Part shown: positions 1-9,494 of the stretch, in pieces | How the letters are laid out: each line of letters begins with the position of its first letter | Numbering within the stretch: position 1 is the first letter of the stretch | Source: an uncultured SAR116 cluster alpha proteobacterium | Lineage (GTDB): Bacteria > Pseudomonadota > Alphaproteobacteria > Puniceispirillales > Marisalimonadaceae | NCBI GenBank assembly: GCA_902550555.1 | Contig: CACCZR010000007.1 | Span: 1 to 64,000 of the forward strand | Length of the DNA: 64,000 bases | Direction: 5' to 3' | Made by a program: the position numbers and the translations under genes | Notes under the pieces: model-generated | What the model was told of the DNA's origin: nothing | The model's input: only the letters and a program-made list of their open reading frames with translations | Databases searched by the model: none

Positions 1-528
1 AAAATTAATTTTTTCTTTTGTAATATCATCCAATTTTTTTATGGTGATAACGCTTTTTCCATTGTCTGAAGGTGTGTTTGAAGTGTCATCAGAATATTCA
101 CTAAATTTATAATTTTTGTTTTTTGATCCTAAACCAAAGTTATGAGCTTGAATAATCTGTGAATAGTTGTTTATTTCAATATTTTTTTTTAAATATTGAA
201 ATATCTTTAAACTAGGTTCAAAACTTTTAACTTTTCCAGTAATGCCGACAATTCTTGCACAAGCCAAAGACACTGTTCCAATATTTGCGCCGACATCAAA
301 AACGTTATCACCTTTTTTTAAAAAAGAGCAAATGAAATTTTCTTCTTTAACTCTCTCATTTTTGTTGACCCACATAGATAAAGTTAGTGAGGATGGGTTA
401 AGTTGTATTTTATAAGAATTCCGAAAAAATGAAAAATTTTTTAAAACACCTGTTTTAATAAATAATCTAGATAATACGAATCTTATTTTAAACTTTTGGT
501 ATTTTAAAATTTTTATATATTTTAACAT
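1..528 (-). CDS. FkbM family methyltransferase, 3' end beyond the left edge
   Basis: An open frame runs leftwards from an ATG at 528-526 to position 1 without a stop, giving the first 176 residues. It contains a class I SAM-methyltransferase motif I (FDVGANIGTVSLA, about residue 85) followed by the acidic strand end SFEP, the pattern of FkbM-type O-methyltransferases. These typically methylate sugars or glycans in surface polysaccharide and natural-product loci. The neighbouring divergent gene is a probable glycosyltransferase, which supports a role in cell-surface glycan synthesis. The 109-base gap between the two genes must hold both promoters; none is clear by eye. The C-terminal part and the exact substrate are unknown. 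The family is fairly secure, the function inferred. Confidence 0.8.
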   Translation of the reverse strand, partial: MLKYIKILKYQKFKIRFVLSRLFIKTGVLKNFSFFRNSYKIQLNPSSLTLSMWVNKNERVKEENFICSFLKKGDNVFDVGANIGTVSLACARIVGITGKVKSFEPSLKIFQYLKKNIEINNYSQIIQAHNFGLGSKNKNYKFSEYSDDTSNTPSDNGKSVITIKKLDDITKEKINF

Positions 529-637
529 CAGAGCTTCAATTTTTTAAATTTAATTTACTATATTTTATATCTTAAGTTGTAGAATTTTAAAATTAACATT
601 AAGGTCAATTAAAATAAATTTAGTTTCTAGTAATAAA

Positions 638-1729
638 ATGAATAATATACATATCCTTACAAATTGGTTCAAAAGTCCAAATGAAACTGCTTTTTTATAC
701 CCTTTATTAAAATTTAAATCTCAACTTCTCAACAAAGGTTATAGTATAAAATTTTTTGATCAACCATCTGAAAAATTTACTGAATGTGATGTTATGATAA
801 TTAGTTCAAAGTTTTATTCTAACAGATGGTCAGAAAATTTAGTTCACAAAACATTACAAAAAATTTATGAATTGAAAAAAAATGGTGCTAAATTAATATA
901 CGCTAATATTAGTGATAGTAGTGGTGTTGTCCATTTTAAAATGCTAGAAATAGTTGATTTATATATTAAAAATCAACTTTATAAAAATAAAAATAATTAT
1001 CTAAAAAGTTTTTATGGATATAGAATATACACAGACTTTTATAATAGAATTTACAATGTAAAAGATAAAATACCTGCTTATTCAGAACCTATAACAAATA
1101 TTGATAATTTAAAAAAATTAACATTTGGCTGGAATTCAGCTTTAGGAAATTATGGAATTTTGGGCTTTTATTGTCAAAAAATAATAGGTAATTTAGGTTT
1201 GAAATTTCACTTGCCGTATCCAAAAAAAAATTAATACCTTTTAATTTAAAAAAAAAACACTGTTCAAGCTAGATTTTATTCAAATTATTCAAGGAATACT
1301 GTAGGTCACATGCGTAAAAAAATCATTGAAAAATTATCAGATTTTTATATTTACAATAAAAAATTAAACAGATTTTCGTATTATAATGAATTAAAGAAAA
1401 GTAAATTAATTTTATCTCCATTTGGTTTAGGAGAAATTACTTTAAAAGATTTTGAAACATTTATAACAGGTGGTATCTTATTAAAACCAAATATGAACCA
1501 TTTAGAAACTTGGCCGAACCTATATAAAGAAAATAAATTTGTTATTTTTCATAATTGGGATTTAAGTGATTTAATTGAAAAAATCGAATACTGTTTATCC
1601 AATGATAAGGCTATGAGAAAAATAGCTTTCGATGCTCAAGAAAATTATTTTTCTTATTTAAATGGACCAACTTCAGTAAAAAAATTTTTAAAACATTTTG
1701 ATACAATAATTGAAAAATTAAAATTATGA
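638..1729 (+). pseudogene. Glycosyltransferase-like gene with two compensating frameshifts
   Basis: Two open segments, 638-1234 and about 1250-1729, lie in the same frame but are separated by in-frame stops at 1232 and 1247. The coding signal between them continues in another frame: reading from TTA at 1231 gives LIPFNL, and shifting back within the next A-run gives NTVQARFYSNYSRNTVGH leading into the ATG at 1310. The two switch points are an A9 run (1222-1230) and an A10 run (1248-1257); one base added in the first and one removed from the second restores a continuous protein of about 364 residues. The C-terminal part (SPFGLGEI, GGILLKP, a helix ending in FDAQENYF) resembles the sugar-nucleotide side of GT-B glycosyltransferases. 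It may be a real lesion, a sequencing error, or transcriptional slippage. The exact family is uncertain. Confidence 0.6.
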
Positions 1730-1768
1730 TTCATTCTATGATAGAAGCCAAATCAAATCTAAAGATGT

Positions 1769-1844
1769 TGGTGATCCTACCAGGACTCGAACCTGGAATT
1801 AGGGATTAGGAATCCCTTGGTATATCCAGTTTACCTATAGGACC
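1769..1844 (-). tRNA. tRNA-Arg (anticodon CCT)
   Basis: The reverse complement folds as a complete 76-base cloverleaf: acceptor stem GGTCCTA/TAGGATC (one G-U), D stem GGTA/TACC, anticodon stem AGGGA/TCCCT with loop TTCCTAA, and T arm CCAGG-TTCGAGT-CCTGG. The discriminator is A and the CCA tail is encoded. The CCT anticodon reads the rare arginine codon AGG. The gene sits alone between the broken glycosyltransferase and the SDR gene. Confidence 0.95.
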
Positions 1845-1980
1845 ACACTTTTTTAAATTATATTTATATAAAGAAATATTGTAAATTATAATAATTATTA
1901 TTAAATATTAATTTAATTTATTTAATGTGATGTTAAATAAACATAATATCATTTGAAAGTGTTTGTTAAAAAGAGGTAAT

Positions 1981-2898
1981 ATGAGTGGTCTAGGATTAAG
2001 AGGTAAAGTTGCAATTGTTACAGGATCAGGTGGAGGAATTGGAAGAGAAATAGCGATAGCTCTTGCCAATGAAGGTGTAAAAATCATAGCAAATGACATA
2101 GGCGTATCTCTTTCTGGGAAAGGCGGTTCAATTCAACCTGCAGAGGAAACTTGTGGATTAATTACACAAAAAGGAGGTGAAGCTATTCCGGATACTAATA
2201 GTGTTACTTCATGGAGTTCCGCTTCAAAAATAATTGAAAATGCTTTAGATAATTTTAAGCAAATTGATATTGTTGTAAATAACGCAGGTATTTTAAGAGA
2301 TGTAATTTTTCATAAAATGGATCCAAAAGATTGGACAGATGTTCTTGATGTACATTTAAATGGTAGTTTTTATATTAGCAGAGCAACAGCACCATTTTTT
2401 AGAGAGCAAAACTCAGGTTCTTATGTGCATATGACAAGTACTTCTGGTTTAATAGGTAACTTTGGACAGGCTAATTATTCTGCAGCAAAATTAGGGATTG
2501 CTGGATTATCAAAATCAATATCTTTAGATATGAAGCGTTTTAATGTAAGATCAAACTGTATTGCTCCATTTGCTTGGAGTAGAATGACAAATTCAATACC
2601 CTCAACAACAGAACAAGAAAAAGCTAGAGTCGAACGTCTAAAAAAAATGACTCCCGAAACAAATGCTCCACTTGCAGTATACCTTTCATCAGAACATGCA
2701 AAGGATATTACAGGACAGATTTTCAGCTCAAGGTTAAATGAATTATTTATTTATAACCAAAATAGACCTATAAAAAGTGTCCATAACAATGAAGGATGGA
2801 ATCCACAAAAAATAATGGAAATAGCGATGCCAGCATTTAAGCCTTATTTAACTCCTTCAGAAAGAAGTGGTGATGTGTTTAGTTGGGATCCCTTATAA
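1981..2898 (+). CDS. SDR-family oxidoreductase, (3R)-hydroxyacyl-CoA dehydrogenase-like
   Basis: A 305-residue short-chain dehydrogenase. The nucleotide-binding motif TGSGGGIG is near the N-terminus, followed by NNAG, the catalytic serine region (TSTSG) and YSAAK with the Tyr and Lys of the active site. The long insert after the second strand (NDIGVSLSGKGGS) and the extended C-terminal tail resemble the dehydrogenase part of peroxisomal multifunctional enzyme 2 and its bacterial relatives, so a beta-hydroxyacyl-CoA substrate is likely but not proven. The ATG at 1981 is chosen over the upstream TTG at 1963 because AGAGG lies five bases before it. The 3' end overlaps the convergent gph gene by six bases. 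Confidence 0.8.
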   Translation: MSGLGLRGKVAIVTGSGGGIGREIAIALANEGVKIIANDIGVSLSGKGGSIQPAEETCGLITQKGGEAIPDTNSVTSWSSASKIIENALDNFKQIDIVVNNAGILRDVIFHKMDPKDWTDVLDVHLNGSFYISRATAPFFREQNSGSYVHMTSTSGLIGNFGQANYSAAKLGIAGLSKSISLDMKRFNVRSNCIAPFAWSRMTNSIPSTTEQEKARVERLKKMTPETNAPLAVYLSSEHAKDITGQIFSSRLNELFIYNQNRPIKSVHNNEGWNPQKIMEIAMPAFKPYLTPSERSGDVFSWDPL

Positions 2899-3558
2899 AT
2901 TTAAAACTGATTTTAACTCAGATATATTATTTAGGTAAAAATCTGCACCTAAAGATTTACAATCCTCATTTGTATAACCACCATCAACTATTACAGAACT
3001 AATTCCTGCATTTTTTGCTGCTAAAACATCTACCTTTGTATCTCCAACCATTATAAATTCATTTTCATCACTGTCATATTGATTACATATAAAGTCTATC
3101 ATTTGTCTTTGAGGTTTGAGTGGAACATTCTCTTTTGCACCAACAATAAAATCAAAATTATCAAATAAATTCATTAATTTTAAAATTTTCTCTGCAACAT
3201 GTTGTCTTTTGTTTGTACATATATTTATGCGAATGTTTTTATCTAATAAATGATTAAGTATATCTCTAACACCTGGCATTAAAGTAGTAAGGTAATACGG
3301 ATTTTCAGAATATTCTTTTCTATACATTAAGAAGAAGTCATCTATTAAATTCAAATTGGCTCCTGAAAATTTAAGTACATTCTCAGATAATTTCAACATA
3401 CCTTCGCCAACGAACTCTTGAAGTTTTGCCTCTGTTATTGATTTTAATTTAAATTGCTCTAATGTTTTATTCATAGCAACACACATATCTGGTATTGAAT
3501 GAATTAAAGTTCCATCTAAATCAAAAATGATTATTTTGTTTGAAGTCTTCTTTGACAT
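2893..3558 (-). CDS. gph: Phosphoglycolate phosphatase (HAD family)
   Basis: A 221-residue HAD hydrolase with the nucleophile motif FDLDGTLIHS at the N-terminus, the TNK motif about halfway, and the GDTKVDVLAAKNAG motif that holds the metal-binding acidic residues. The helical cap between motifs I and II fits the Gph/PGP type. It would dephosphorylate 2-phosphoglycolate, which arises in DNA repair and oxidative side reactions. It is the last gene of the fbp-tkt-pgk-gap-rpe-gph operon, three bases after rpe; the rpe-gph pairing is widespread in proteobacteria and supports the call. HAD proteins are often promiscuous, so substrate assignment rests largely on context. Confidence 0.85.
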   Translation of the reverse strand: MSKKTSNKIIIFDLDGTLIHSIPDMCVAMNKTLEQFKLKSITEAKLQEFVGEGMLKLSENVLKFSGANLNLIDDFFLMYRKEYSENPYYLTTLMPGVRDILNHLLDKNIRINICTNKRQHVAEKILKLMNLFDNFDFIVGAKENVPLKPQRQMIDFICNQYDSDENEFIMVGDTKVDVLAAKNAGISSVIVDGGYTNEDCKSLGADFYLNNISELKSVLNL

Positions 3559-3561
3559 AAT

Positions 3562-4218
3562 TTATCTCAAAGAAGCTATTCTTTCCTTATAAATACTTTT
3601 ATTCTGTCCAGAAAATATAAAAGATCCAGAAACAAGAATATTTGCACCAGCATTTTTAACAAGAGTTGCTGTTTTATCATCTATGCCACCATCAACCTCA
3701 ATATCAATATTAAAGTTTTGTACTAATTCTTTTATTTTTTTAATTTTTTGAATTGATGAGTTTATAAACTTTTGTCCTCCAAAACCTGGATTTACTGACA
3801 TAACTAAAATTAAATCAATCTTATCTAAGACATACTCTAACCCAGAAATATCAGTGCCAGGATTGATTGAAACACCAGCTTTACATCCTGTATTTTTTAT
3901 TGATGATAAAGTTTTATCTAAATGTCCACAAACTTCTTTATGAACAGTAATTATATCTGAACCAGCATTTTTATACTGTTCTATATACTCATCAGGGTTT
4001 GATATCATTAAATGAGTATCAAAACATTTTTTGGTTTTTTTTCTAATACTAGAAATAACAGAAGGACCAAAAGTTAAATTTGGAACAAAATGTCCATCCA
4101 TTACATCTAAATGGATCCAATCAGCTCCAGCTTCATCAATATCATTAACTTCTTGACCAAGGTTACTAAAATCAGCAGATAAAATTGATGGTGCAATAAT
4201 TATGTTTTTTGAAGACAT
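3562..4218 (-). CDS. rpe: Ribulose-phosphate 3-epimerase
   Basis: A 218-residue TIM-barrel epimerase that interconverts ribulose 5-phosphate and xylulose 5-phosphate. Diagnostic segments are APSILSADF at the N-terminus, HLDVMDGHFVPN with metal-binding His and catalytic Asp, the second metal His in DTHLMI, MSVNPGFGGQ, and EVDGGI with the second catalytic Asp. Full length. It starts three bases after the gap stop codon, so the pair is almost certainly cotranscribed and coupled. With transketolase in the same operon it supplies the non-oxidative pentose phosphate reactions. Confidence 0.96.
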   Translation of the reverse strand: MSSKNIIIAPSILSADFSNLGQEVNDIDEAGADWIHLDVMDGHFVPNLTFGPSVISSIRKKTKKCFDTHLMISNPDEYIEQYKNAGSDIITVHKEVCGHLDKTLSSIKNTGCKAGVSINPGTDISGLEYVLDKIDLILVMSVNPGFGGQKFINSSIQKIKKIKELVQNFNIDIEVDGGIDDKTATLVKNAGANILVSGSFIFSGQNKSIYKERIASLR

Positions 4219-4221
4219 AAA

Positions 4222-5229
4222 CTATATATATTTTCCTATTTCTAATGCAGTATCACACATTCTATTTGAAAAACCCCATTCATTATCATACCAACTCAAA
4301 ATTCTTACAAATTTCTTATTCATAACTTTTGTTTGATCAGAATGAAATATTGAAGAGGATGGATTATGATTAAAATCACTTGAAACAAGTTTTTTATCAT
4401 TAAAACTTAAAATATTTTTTAATTCATTTTCAGATGCAACTTTTATTGCCTCATTAATTTCTTCAATCGAAGTTTCTTTCTTTGAATTAAACTTAAAATC
4501 AACAACTGAAACATTTTGTGTAGGAACTCTAATTGCAACACCATCAAGTTTACCATCTAGTTCAGGTAAAACTAACCCAACAGCTTTAGCTGCGCCTGTT
4601 GATGTAGGTATCATATTAGCAGCTGCAGCCCTTGCTCTATAAAGATCACTATGCATTGTATCTAATGTTGGTTGATCTCCAGTATAAGAATGTATTGTGG
4701 TCATAAAACCATTTTCTATACCTATAGATTTATTTAATACATATGCTAAAGGTGCAAGACAATTAGTCGTACACGAAGCATTTGATAAAATTTGATGTTC
4801 ACTTGAAATTTTTTTATGATTTACACCATACACGACAGTAAGATCGACTCCACTCGCAGGAGCAGATATAAGAACTTTTTTTGCACCCGCAGTTATGTGT
4901 TGTTGAGCCTTTTCTTTACTAGTAAAAATTCCCGTACATTCTAAAACAACATCCACATCTAATTCTTTCCAAGGTAAATTTTCTGGATTTCTTTCTGCAG
5001 TGACTTTAATTGGTCCTGTTCCAACATCTAGATCACTACCATTAATTATAACATCCACATTAAGAATACCATGAACGGAATCATATTTTAATAAATGTGC
5101 ATTTGTTTCTATAGGACCTAAATCGTTAATGCCAACTACTTTGATATTGTGATTTTTATTTTCTATAATAGACCTAAGTATATTTCTACCAATTCTTCCA
5201 AATCCATTAATTGCTACTTTGACTGACAT
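4222..5229 (-). CDS. gap: Glyceraldehyde-3-phosphate dehydrogenase, type I
   Basis: A 335-residue GAPDH. The N-terminus has the Rossmann motif NGFGRIGRN, the acidic residue after the second strand (GINDLG) favours NAD, and the active-site SNASCTTNCLAP carries the catalytic Cys. The C-terminal WYDNEWGFSNR is conserved. Full length without indels. It catalyses the reversible step between glyceraldehyde 3-phosphate and 1,3-bisphosphoglycerate and lies directly downstream of pgk, the next enzyme in the pathway. In this operon, led by fbp, the likely physiological direction is gluconeogenic, but that is inference from context. Confidence 0.96.
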   Translation of the reverse strand: MSVKVAINGFGRIGRNILRSIIENKNHNIKVVGINDLGPIETNAHLLKYDSVHGILNVDVIINGSDLDVGTGPIKVTAERNPENLPWKELDVDVVLECTGIFTSKEKAQQHITAGAKKVLISAPASGVDLTVVYGVNHKKISSEHQILSNASCTTNCLAPLAYVLNKSIGIENGFMTTIHSYTGDQPTLDTMHSDLYRARAAAANMIPTSTGAAKAVGLVLPELDGKLDGVAIRVPTQNVSVVDFKFNSKKETSIEEINEAIKVASENELKNILSFNDKKLVSSDFNHNPSSSIFHSDQTKVMNKKFVRILSWYDNEWGFSNRMCDTALEIGKYI

Positions 5230-5246
5230 TATTTTCCTTTCGTAAG

Positions 5247-6437
5247 TTAACTTATAGGTTCGATACCTGGCAATACTTTACCTTCTAACCATTCTAAAAA
5301 TGCTCCACCTGCAGTGGATACATAACTAAAATCATTCAATACTTTTGCATTGTTCAATGCAGAAACTGTATCACCTCCACCTGCAACACTCAAAATCTTT
5401 TTTTGTTTTGTAAGGCTTGAAACATGCGAAGCGACTTTATTAGTACCTTTATCGAATGGGTAAGTTTCAAAAGCACCTAATGGTCCATTCCATAAAATAG
5501 TTTTACAATTATTAATATTTTTATTTATAAGCTCTATCGATTTTAGGCCAATGTCTAGTGCCATCATATTATGTGGCAATGAGTCAAAATTAGCAGTTGT
5601 ATATTCAGCATTTTTTTTTAAATTTTTAGATACAATAAAATCTGTTGGCAAAATTAAATTACAATTATTATTTTGTGACTTTTCTATAAGCTCTTTAGCT
5701 AAATCAATGCATTCTTTCTCAAATAAACTTTTACCCACATCAAGACCTTTTGCAGCAACAAAGGTATTAGCCATAGCTCCACCAATAATAATCATATCCA
5801 TTTTTTTGAGTAAAAAATTTATTACATCTATTTTAGTTGAAACTTTTGACCCTCCAATTATTGCAGCTACAGGTTTATTAGGATTATTTAAAACACCCTC
5901 TAAAGCTTTAATCTCTTTTTCTAAGTGAGTTCCCATAAAAGAGGGTAAAAAATTTGTTACACCTACTGTACTAGAATGCCTTCTGTGGGAACATGAAAAA
6001 GCATCATTAACAAAATAATCAATCCCCAGAGTTAAATCTTTCGAAAAATCTTTATTGTTAGTTTCTTCTCCCTTATGAAATCTTAAATTTTCTAAAAGTA
6101 AAGTTTGACCCTCTTTAAGATTATTTTTTAGTTCTTCTGCTTCTGGCCCAATGCAAGTTGGTGAAAAAATAATAGGACAATTCAATGCTTTTAACAAAGG
6201 TTCTAATAATGGTTTTAAACTGTACTTTTTATTATATTCACCATTAGGTCTTCCAAAGTGACTACAAAGTACTACCTTGCCACCTTTTTTAATAATTTCT
6301 TGAATAGTCGGTAAAACAGATTGAAGCCTTGTTTCATCTTGAACGACTCCATTTATTACAGGCAAATTCAAATCAACCCTTACAAGAATCAATTTATTCT
6401 TTAAATCTAATTTAAAAAATTCTTTTGAAGAAGGCAT
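5247..6437 (-). CDS. pgk: Phosphoglycerate kinase
   Basis: A 396-residue two-domain kinase. Recognisable blocks are RVDLNLPV near the N-terminus, the substrate-site HFGRP and LLENLRFH, NDAFSCSHR, the hinge region GGSKVSTKI, and the C-terminal nucleotide loop SVAGGGDTVSAL. Length is normal for bacterial Pgk. It interconverts 3-phosphoglycerate with 1,3-bisphosphoglycerate using ATP. Its start lies four bases after the tkt stop and it is followed after 17 bases by gap, the partner enzyme. No internal promoter or hairpin separates it from its neighbours. Confidence 0.97.
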   Translation of the reverse strand: MPSSKEFFKLDLKNKLILVRVDLNLPVINGVVQDETRLQSVLPTIQEIIKKGGKVVLCSHFGRPNGEYNKKYSLKPLLEPLLKALNCPIIFSPTCIGPEAEELKNNLKEGQTLLLENLRFHKGEETNNKDFSKDLTLGIDYFVNDAFSCSHRRHSSTVGVTNFLPSFMGTHLEKEIKALEGVLNNPNKPVAAIIGGSKVSTKIDVINFLLKKMDMIIIGGAMANTFVAAKGLDVGKSLFEKECIDLAKELIEKSQNNNCNLILPTDFIVSKNLKKNAEYTTANFDSLPHNMMALDIGLKSIELINKNINNCKTILWNGPLGAFETYPFDKGTNKVASHVSSLTKQKKILSVAGGGDTVSALNNAKVLNDFSYVSTAGGAFLEWLEGKVLPGIEPIS

Positions 6438-6441
6438 AAAC

Positions 6442-8433
6442 TTATGTATTAATTTTACCTAAAATTTTTTCTCTAATCTTATCTGAACTTAATCCAAAAT
6501 GTTCAAATAAATGATTTGCAGGTGCTGATGCTCCAAATGTTTTCATTCCGATAAAAATACCATTTGATCCTATATATTTATGCCAGCCTAATTCTGAACC
6601 CGCTTCTACACCAACTTTTAATTTTTCTCCAAGAACATTTAATTTATATTCTTCTGATTGTTTTTCGAATATCTCCCAACATGGTAAAGATACCACTGAT
6701 GCTTTAATATTATCTTTTAATAATAGATCCGAAGTTTCTAATGCAATCTCAACCTCAGAACCTGTGGCAATTATTGTTAAATCTCTTTCATTTCCAAAAT
6801 CTTTAACGAGATATCCCCCTTTACTTGTAAGATTATCATTCCCTTTTTCGTCTCTAAATGTTTTTAAACCCTGTCTAGATAAAGCCAATATAGATGGTCC
6901 ATCATATTTTAGTGCAAGTTCCCATGCTTCTGCTGTTTCAACTGCATCAGCAGGACGAAATACATTAAGGTTAGGAGTTGCTCTCAGCATTGCTAAATGC
7001 TCTACTGGTTGATGAGTTGGACCATCTTCACCCAGACCAATTGAGTCATGTGTTAAAACATAAATCACTTTAGTTTTCATGAGAGCTGACAACCTAATTG
7101 AACTTCTCATATAATCACTAAAAACTAAAAAAGTTCCACCATATGTTATAAAACCTTTATGAAGAGCTATTCCATTCATAACAGCTCCCATCATGTGTTC
7201 TCTAATTCCATAATGAATATAATTAGCTTTAAATTTTTTTGGTTTTACAGAATTCATATCTGGGGTTTTTGTCAAGTTTGATCCTGTTAAATCAGCTGAG
7301 CCTCCAGCAATATTATCTACATTAGATGACAAAACTTTTAAAAATTCTAAACTTGCCTGTCTTGTAGCTAATTTAGGTTTTTCTAATTTCAATTTTTGAA
7401 TATGAGATTTTAAATTTTTATCAAAGACTTGGGATAAATTGTTTGAATTATTTTTAATAAATTTATTTTTTTTAGGACTTTTATTAAATCTATCTTCCCA
7501 TTCCTTTCTAATTTTTAACCCTCTTTCAACTGAAGCTCTCCAATTACTAAGTATGTCTTTAGGAACTTCAAATGGGTTACTTTTCCAATTTAATTCTTCT
7601 TTAACTTTTTTAACTTCATCATCCCCAAGTGGTGCTCCATGTGTTTTTTCAGTGCCCGCAAGATTTGGTGAACCAAATCCAATTATAGTTTTACAAGCAA
7701 TAAATGAAGGTTTATTGGTTTTTTGTGCATTTTCAATCGCCTTTGATATTTGATCAAAGTCGTGTCCATCAACTGATTGAGTATGCCAACCTGATGCTTT
7801 AAATCTAGCTATTTGATTACTTGAATTTGACAAGTTGGTATTGCCATCAATCGAAATTGAATTATTATCCCAAAGAACAATTAATTTTGCTAATTTTAAA
7901 TGTCCAGCAAATTCTATTGATTCATGACTTATACCCTCTTGGAGACACCCATCACCAACAATGACATAAGTAAAATGATCAACAAGATTTTTTCCAAACT
8001 TTGCATTAGACATTCTTTCGGCTAAAGCCATACCAACAGCAGTACCTAAACCTTGACCCAGAGGCCCTGTTGTAGTTTCAACTCCTAAAGTATCACCGTA
8101 TTCAGGGTGACCAGGTGTATTAGAATGTAGTTGTCTAAAGTTTTTTAAACTTTCAATGTTCATATCAGAATAACCTAAAAGGTAATTTAGAGCATATATA
8201 AGCATTGAACCATGACCAGCTGACAAAACAAATCTATCTCTGTCTGGCCAGTCAGGTTTGTTTACATCAATATTCAAATATTTGGAGAATAAAATTGTTG
8301 CAACGTCAGCAATACCCATGGGCATACCAGGATGACCTGAGTTTGCTTTTTGGACCCCTTCAGCTGCAAGTACTCTAATTGCATTAGACATTCTTTTTAA
8401 TGTTTCCATATTTAATTCTGATGTTTTAGACAT
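6442..8433 (-). CDS. tkt: Transketolase
   Basis: A 663-residue thiamine-diphosphate enzyme moving two-carbon units between sugar phosphates. The N-terminal domain has GHPGMPMG, SAGHGSML and the ThDP/metal motif GDGCLQEG; the middle domain has YGIREHMMG with the catalytic Glu, and the phosphate-binding region THDSIGLGEDGPTHQP; the C-terminal domain has LSRQ and a final ASAPANHLFEHFG. The ATG at 8433 is preferred over one five codons upstream because GAGAGA precedes it at proper spacing. It follows fbp by 27 bases. Together with Fbp, Rpe, Gap and Pgk it allows triose- and hexose-phosphates to be turned into pentoses. Confidence 0.96.
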   Translation of the reverse strand: MSKTSELNMETLKRMSNAIRVLAAEGVQKANSGHPGMPMGIADVATILFSKYLNIDVNKPDWPDRDRFVLSAGHGSMLIYALNYLLGYSDMNIESLKNFRQLHSNTPGHPEYGDTLGVETTTGPLGQGLGTAVGMALAERMSNAKFGKNLVDHFTYVIVGDGCLQEGISHESIEFAGHLKLAKLIVLWDNNSISIDGNTNLSNSSNQIARFKASGWHTQSVDGHDFDQISKAIENAQKTNKPSFIACKTIIGFGSPNLAGTEKTHGAPLGDDEVKKVKEELNWKSNPFEVPKDILSNWRASVERGLKIRKEWEDRFNKSPKKNKFIKNNSNNLSQVFDKNLKSHIQKLKLEKPKLATRQASLEFLKVLSSNVDNIAGGSADLTGSNLTKTPDMNSVKPKKFKANYIHYGIREHMMGAVMNGIALHKGFITYGGTFLVFSDYMRSSIRLSALMKTKVIYVLTHDSIGLGEDGPTHQPVEHLAMLRATPNLNVFRPADAVETAEAWELALKYDGPSILALSRQGLKTFRDEKGNDNLTSKGGYLVKDFGNERDLTIIATGSEVEIALETSDLLLKDNIKASVVSLPCWEIFEKQSEEYKLNVLGEKLKVGVEAGSELGWHKYIGSNGIFIGMKTFGASAPANHLFEHFGLSSDKIREKILGKINT

Positions 8434-8460
8434 AATTTCTCTCAACAATTTGATTTAGAC

Positions 8461-9408
8461 TTAATTAGTATTTAAAAAAATTTCAACCTCTTCTTTAGAA
8501 CCAAAAATAAAAGGTACACGTTGATGTATTTCATTCACTTCTACGTTTAAAATATCAATTGAACCATTTGTAGCTTTTCCTCCGGCCTGACTTATTAAAA
8601 AAGATATGGGATTAGCTTCATAAGTTAGCCTTAGTCTTCCACTTTTATTTTTTTCTCTTTTATCTTCTGGATAAAGAAAAATTCCACCTCTTTCAAAGAT
8701 TCTACTCGCGTCTGCAACTAATGATCCTACCCACCTCATATTAAAATTTTTTTCTCTTATTCCATCACTTCCATCTTCACAATTTTTTATGTAATTTTTT
8801 ACCTTGTCATTCCAAAATCTTCTATAAGAAGAATTGATAGAAAATTCAGATGTTGATTTTGGAATGATTATATTTGAATTTAATATATTAAATTGACTAT
8901 TTTTATTATCAAAATAAAAAGAATGTACTCCTTTACCAAGTGATAAAATAAGAGTTGTCTGAGGCCCATAGACAAAAAAACCTGCACATAATTGAGAATT
9001 GCCATTTTGTTTTAAAGAATTCTCAATTGAATCATTATAAAAAGGAAGAATTGAAAAAATTGTTCCTATTGATATGTTATTACCAATATTTGATGATCCG
9101 TCTAATGGATCACAAAATATCAAATATTTTCCATTTTTATCTATAGTTGTCATTCCATCTTGTTCTTCAGAACAATAGGCAGCAACCGAGCTGTTATTTA
9201 AAGACTCAAAAACACATTCATCAGCGAAAATATCTAATGGTTTTTGTTTGTCACCATCAGCATTTTGAGAAGTTTCTTTCTTATTTTCTAATGTATAATT
9301 ATTTCTTATTGAGTTTGATATTTTAATCGCTGCATTTGATAAATCTAATATAACCTTATTTAAAGAATCTATTGAATAGTTCTTTTCAAGAAAGGTTTTT
9401 AAATCCAT
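8461..9408 (-). CDS. fbp: Fructose-1,6-bisphosphatase, class I
   Basis: A 315-residue class I FBPase. The metal-binding core is present: SEEQDG followed by FCDPLDGSSNIGNN, and the C-terminal GGIFLYPEDK and SFLISQAGGKATNG segments bind sugar phosphate and metal. It hydrolyses fructose 1,6-bisphosphate to fructose 6-phosphate, the committing gluconeogenic step. It is the first gene of the leftward operon and is divergent from the GlnE-like gene across an 86-base A/T-rich gap that must hold both promoters. No strong Shine-Dalgarno sequence precedes the ATG. Fructose-bisphosphate aldolase, which would make its substrate, is not in the window. Confidence 0.95.
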   Translation of the reverse strand: MDLKTFLEKNYSIDSLNKVILDLSNAAIKISNSIRNNYTLENKKETSQNADGDKQKPLDIFADECVFESLNNSSVAAYCSEEQDGMTTIDKNGKYLIFCDPLDGSSNIGNNISIGTIFSILPFYNDSIENSLKQNGNSQLCAGFFVYGPQTTLILSLGKGVHSFYFDNKNSQFNILNSNIIIPKSTSEFSINSSYRRFWNDKVKNYIKNCEDGSDGIREKNFNMRWVGSLVADASRIFERGGIFLYPEDKREKNKSGRLRLTYEANPISFLISQAGGKATNGSIDILNVEVNEIHQRVPFIFGSKEEVEIFLNTN

Positions 9409-9494
9409 TTTAATTGCAACTTTCGTATATTTTGTTTTATAATTTTAATAACATTTTTTTTGTATAAAAAAAGATTTAATTTAAAGTATTCACG

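Noticed and set aside
1-1729. Mobile element or recent transfer at the left end next to a tRNA
   Set aside because: No integrase, direct repeats or att-like copy of the tRNA 3' end was seen; surface-glycan genes are variable anyway.
5551-5928. 125-residue open frame on the plus strand within pgk
   Set aside because: It is antisense to a full-length, motif-complete pgk and has no ribosome site or recognisable domain.
2893-9408. Interpreting the fbp-gph operon as evidence for carbon fixation
   Set aside because: All members also serve gluconeogenesis and pentose synthesis, and neither Rubisco nor phosphoribulokinase is visible.
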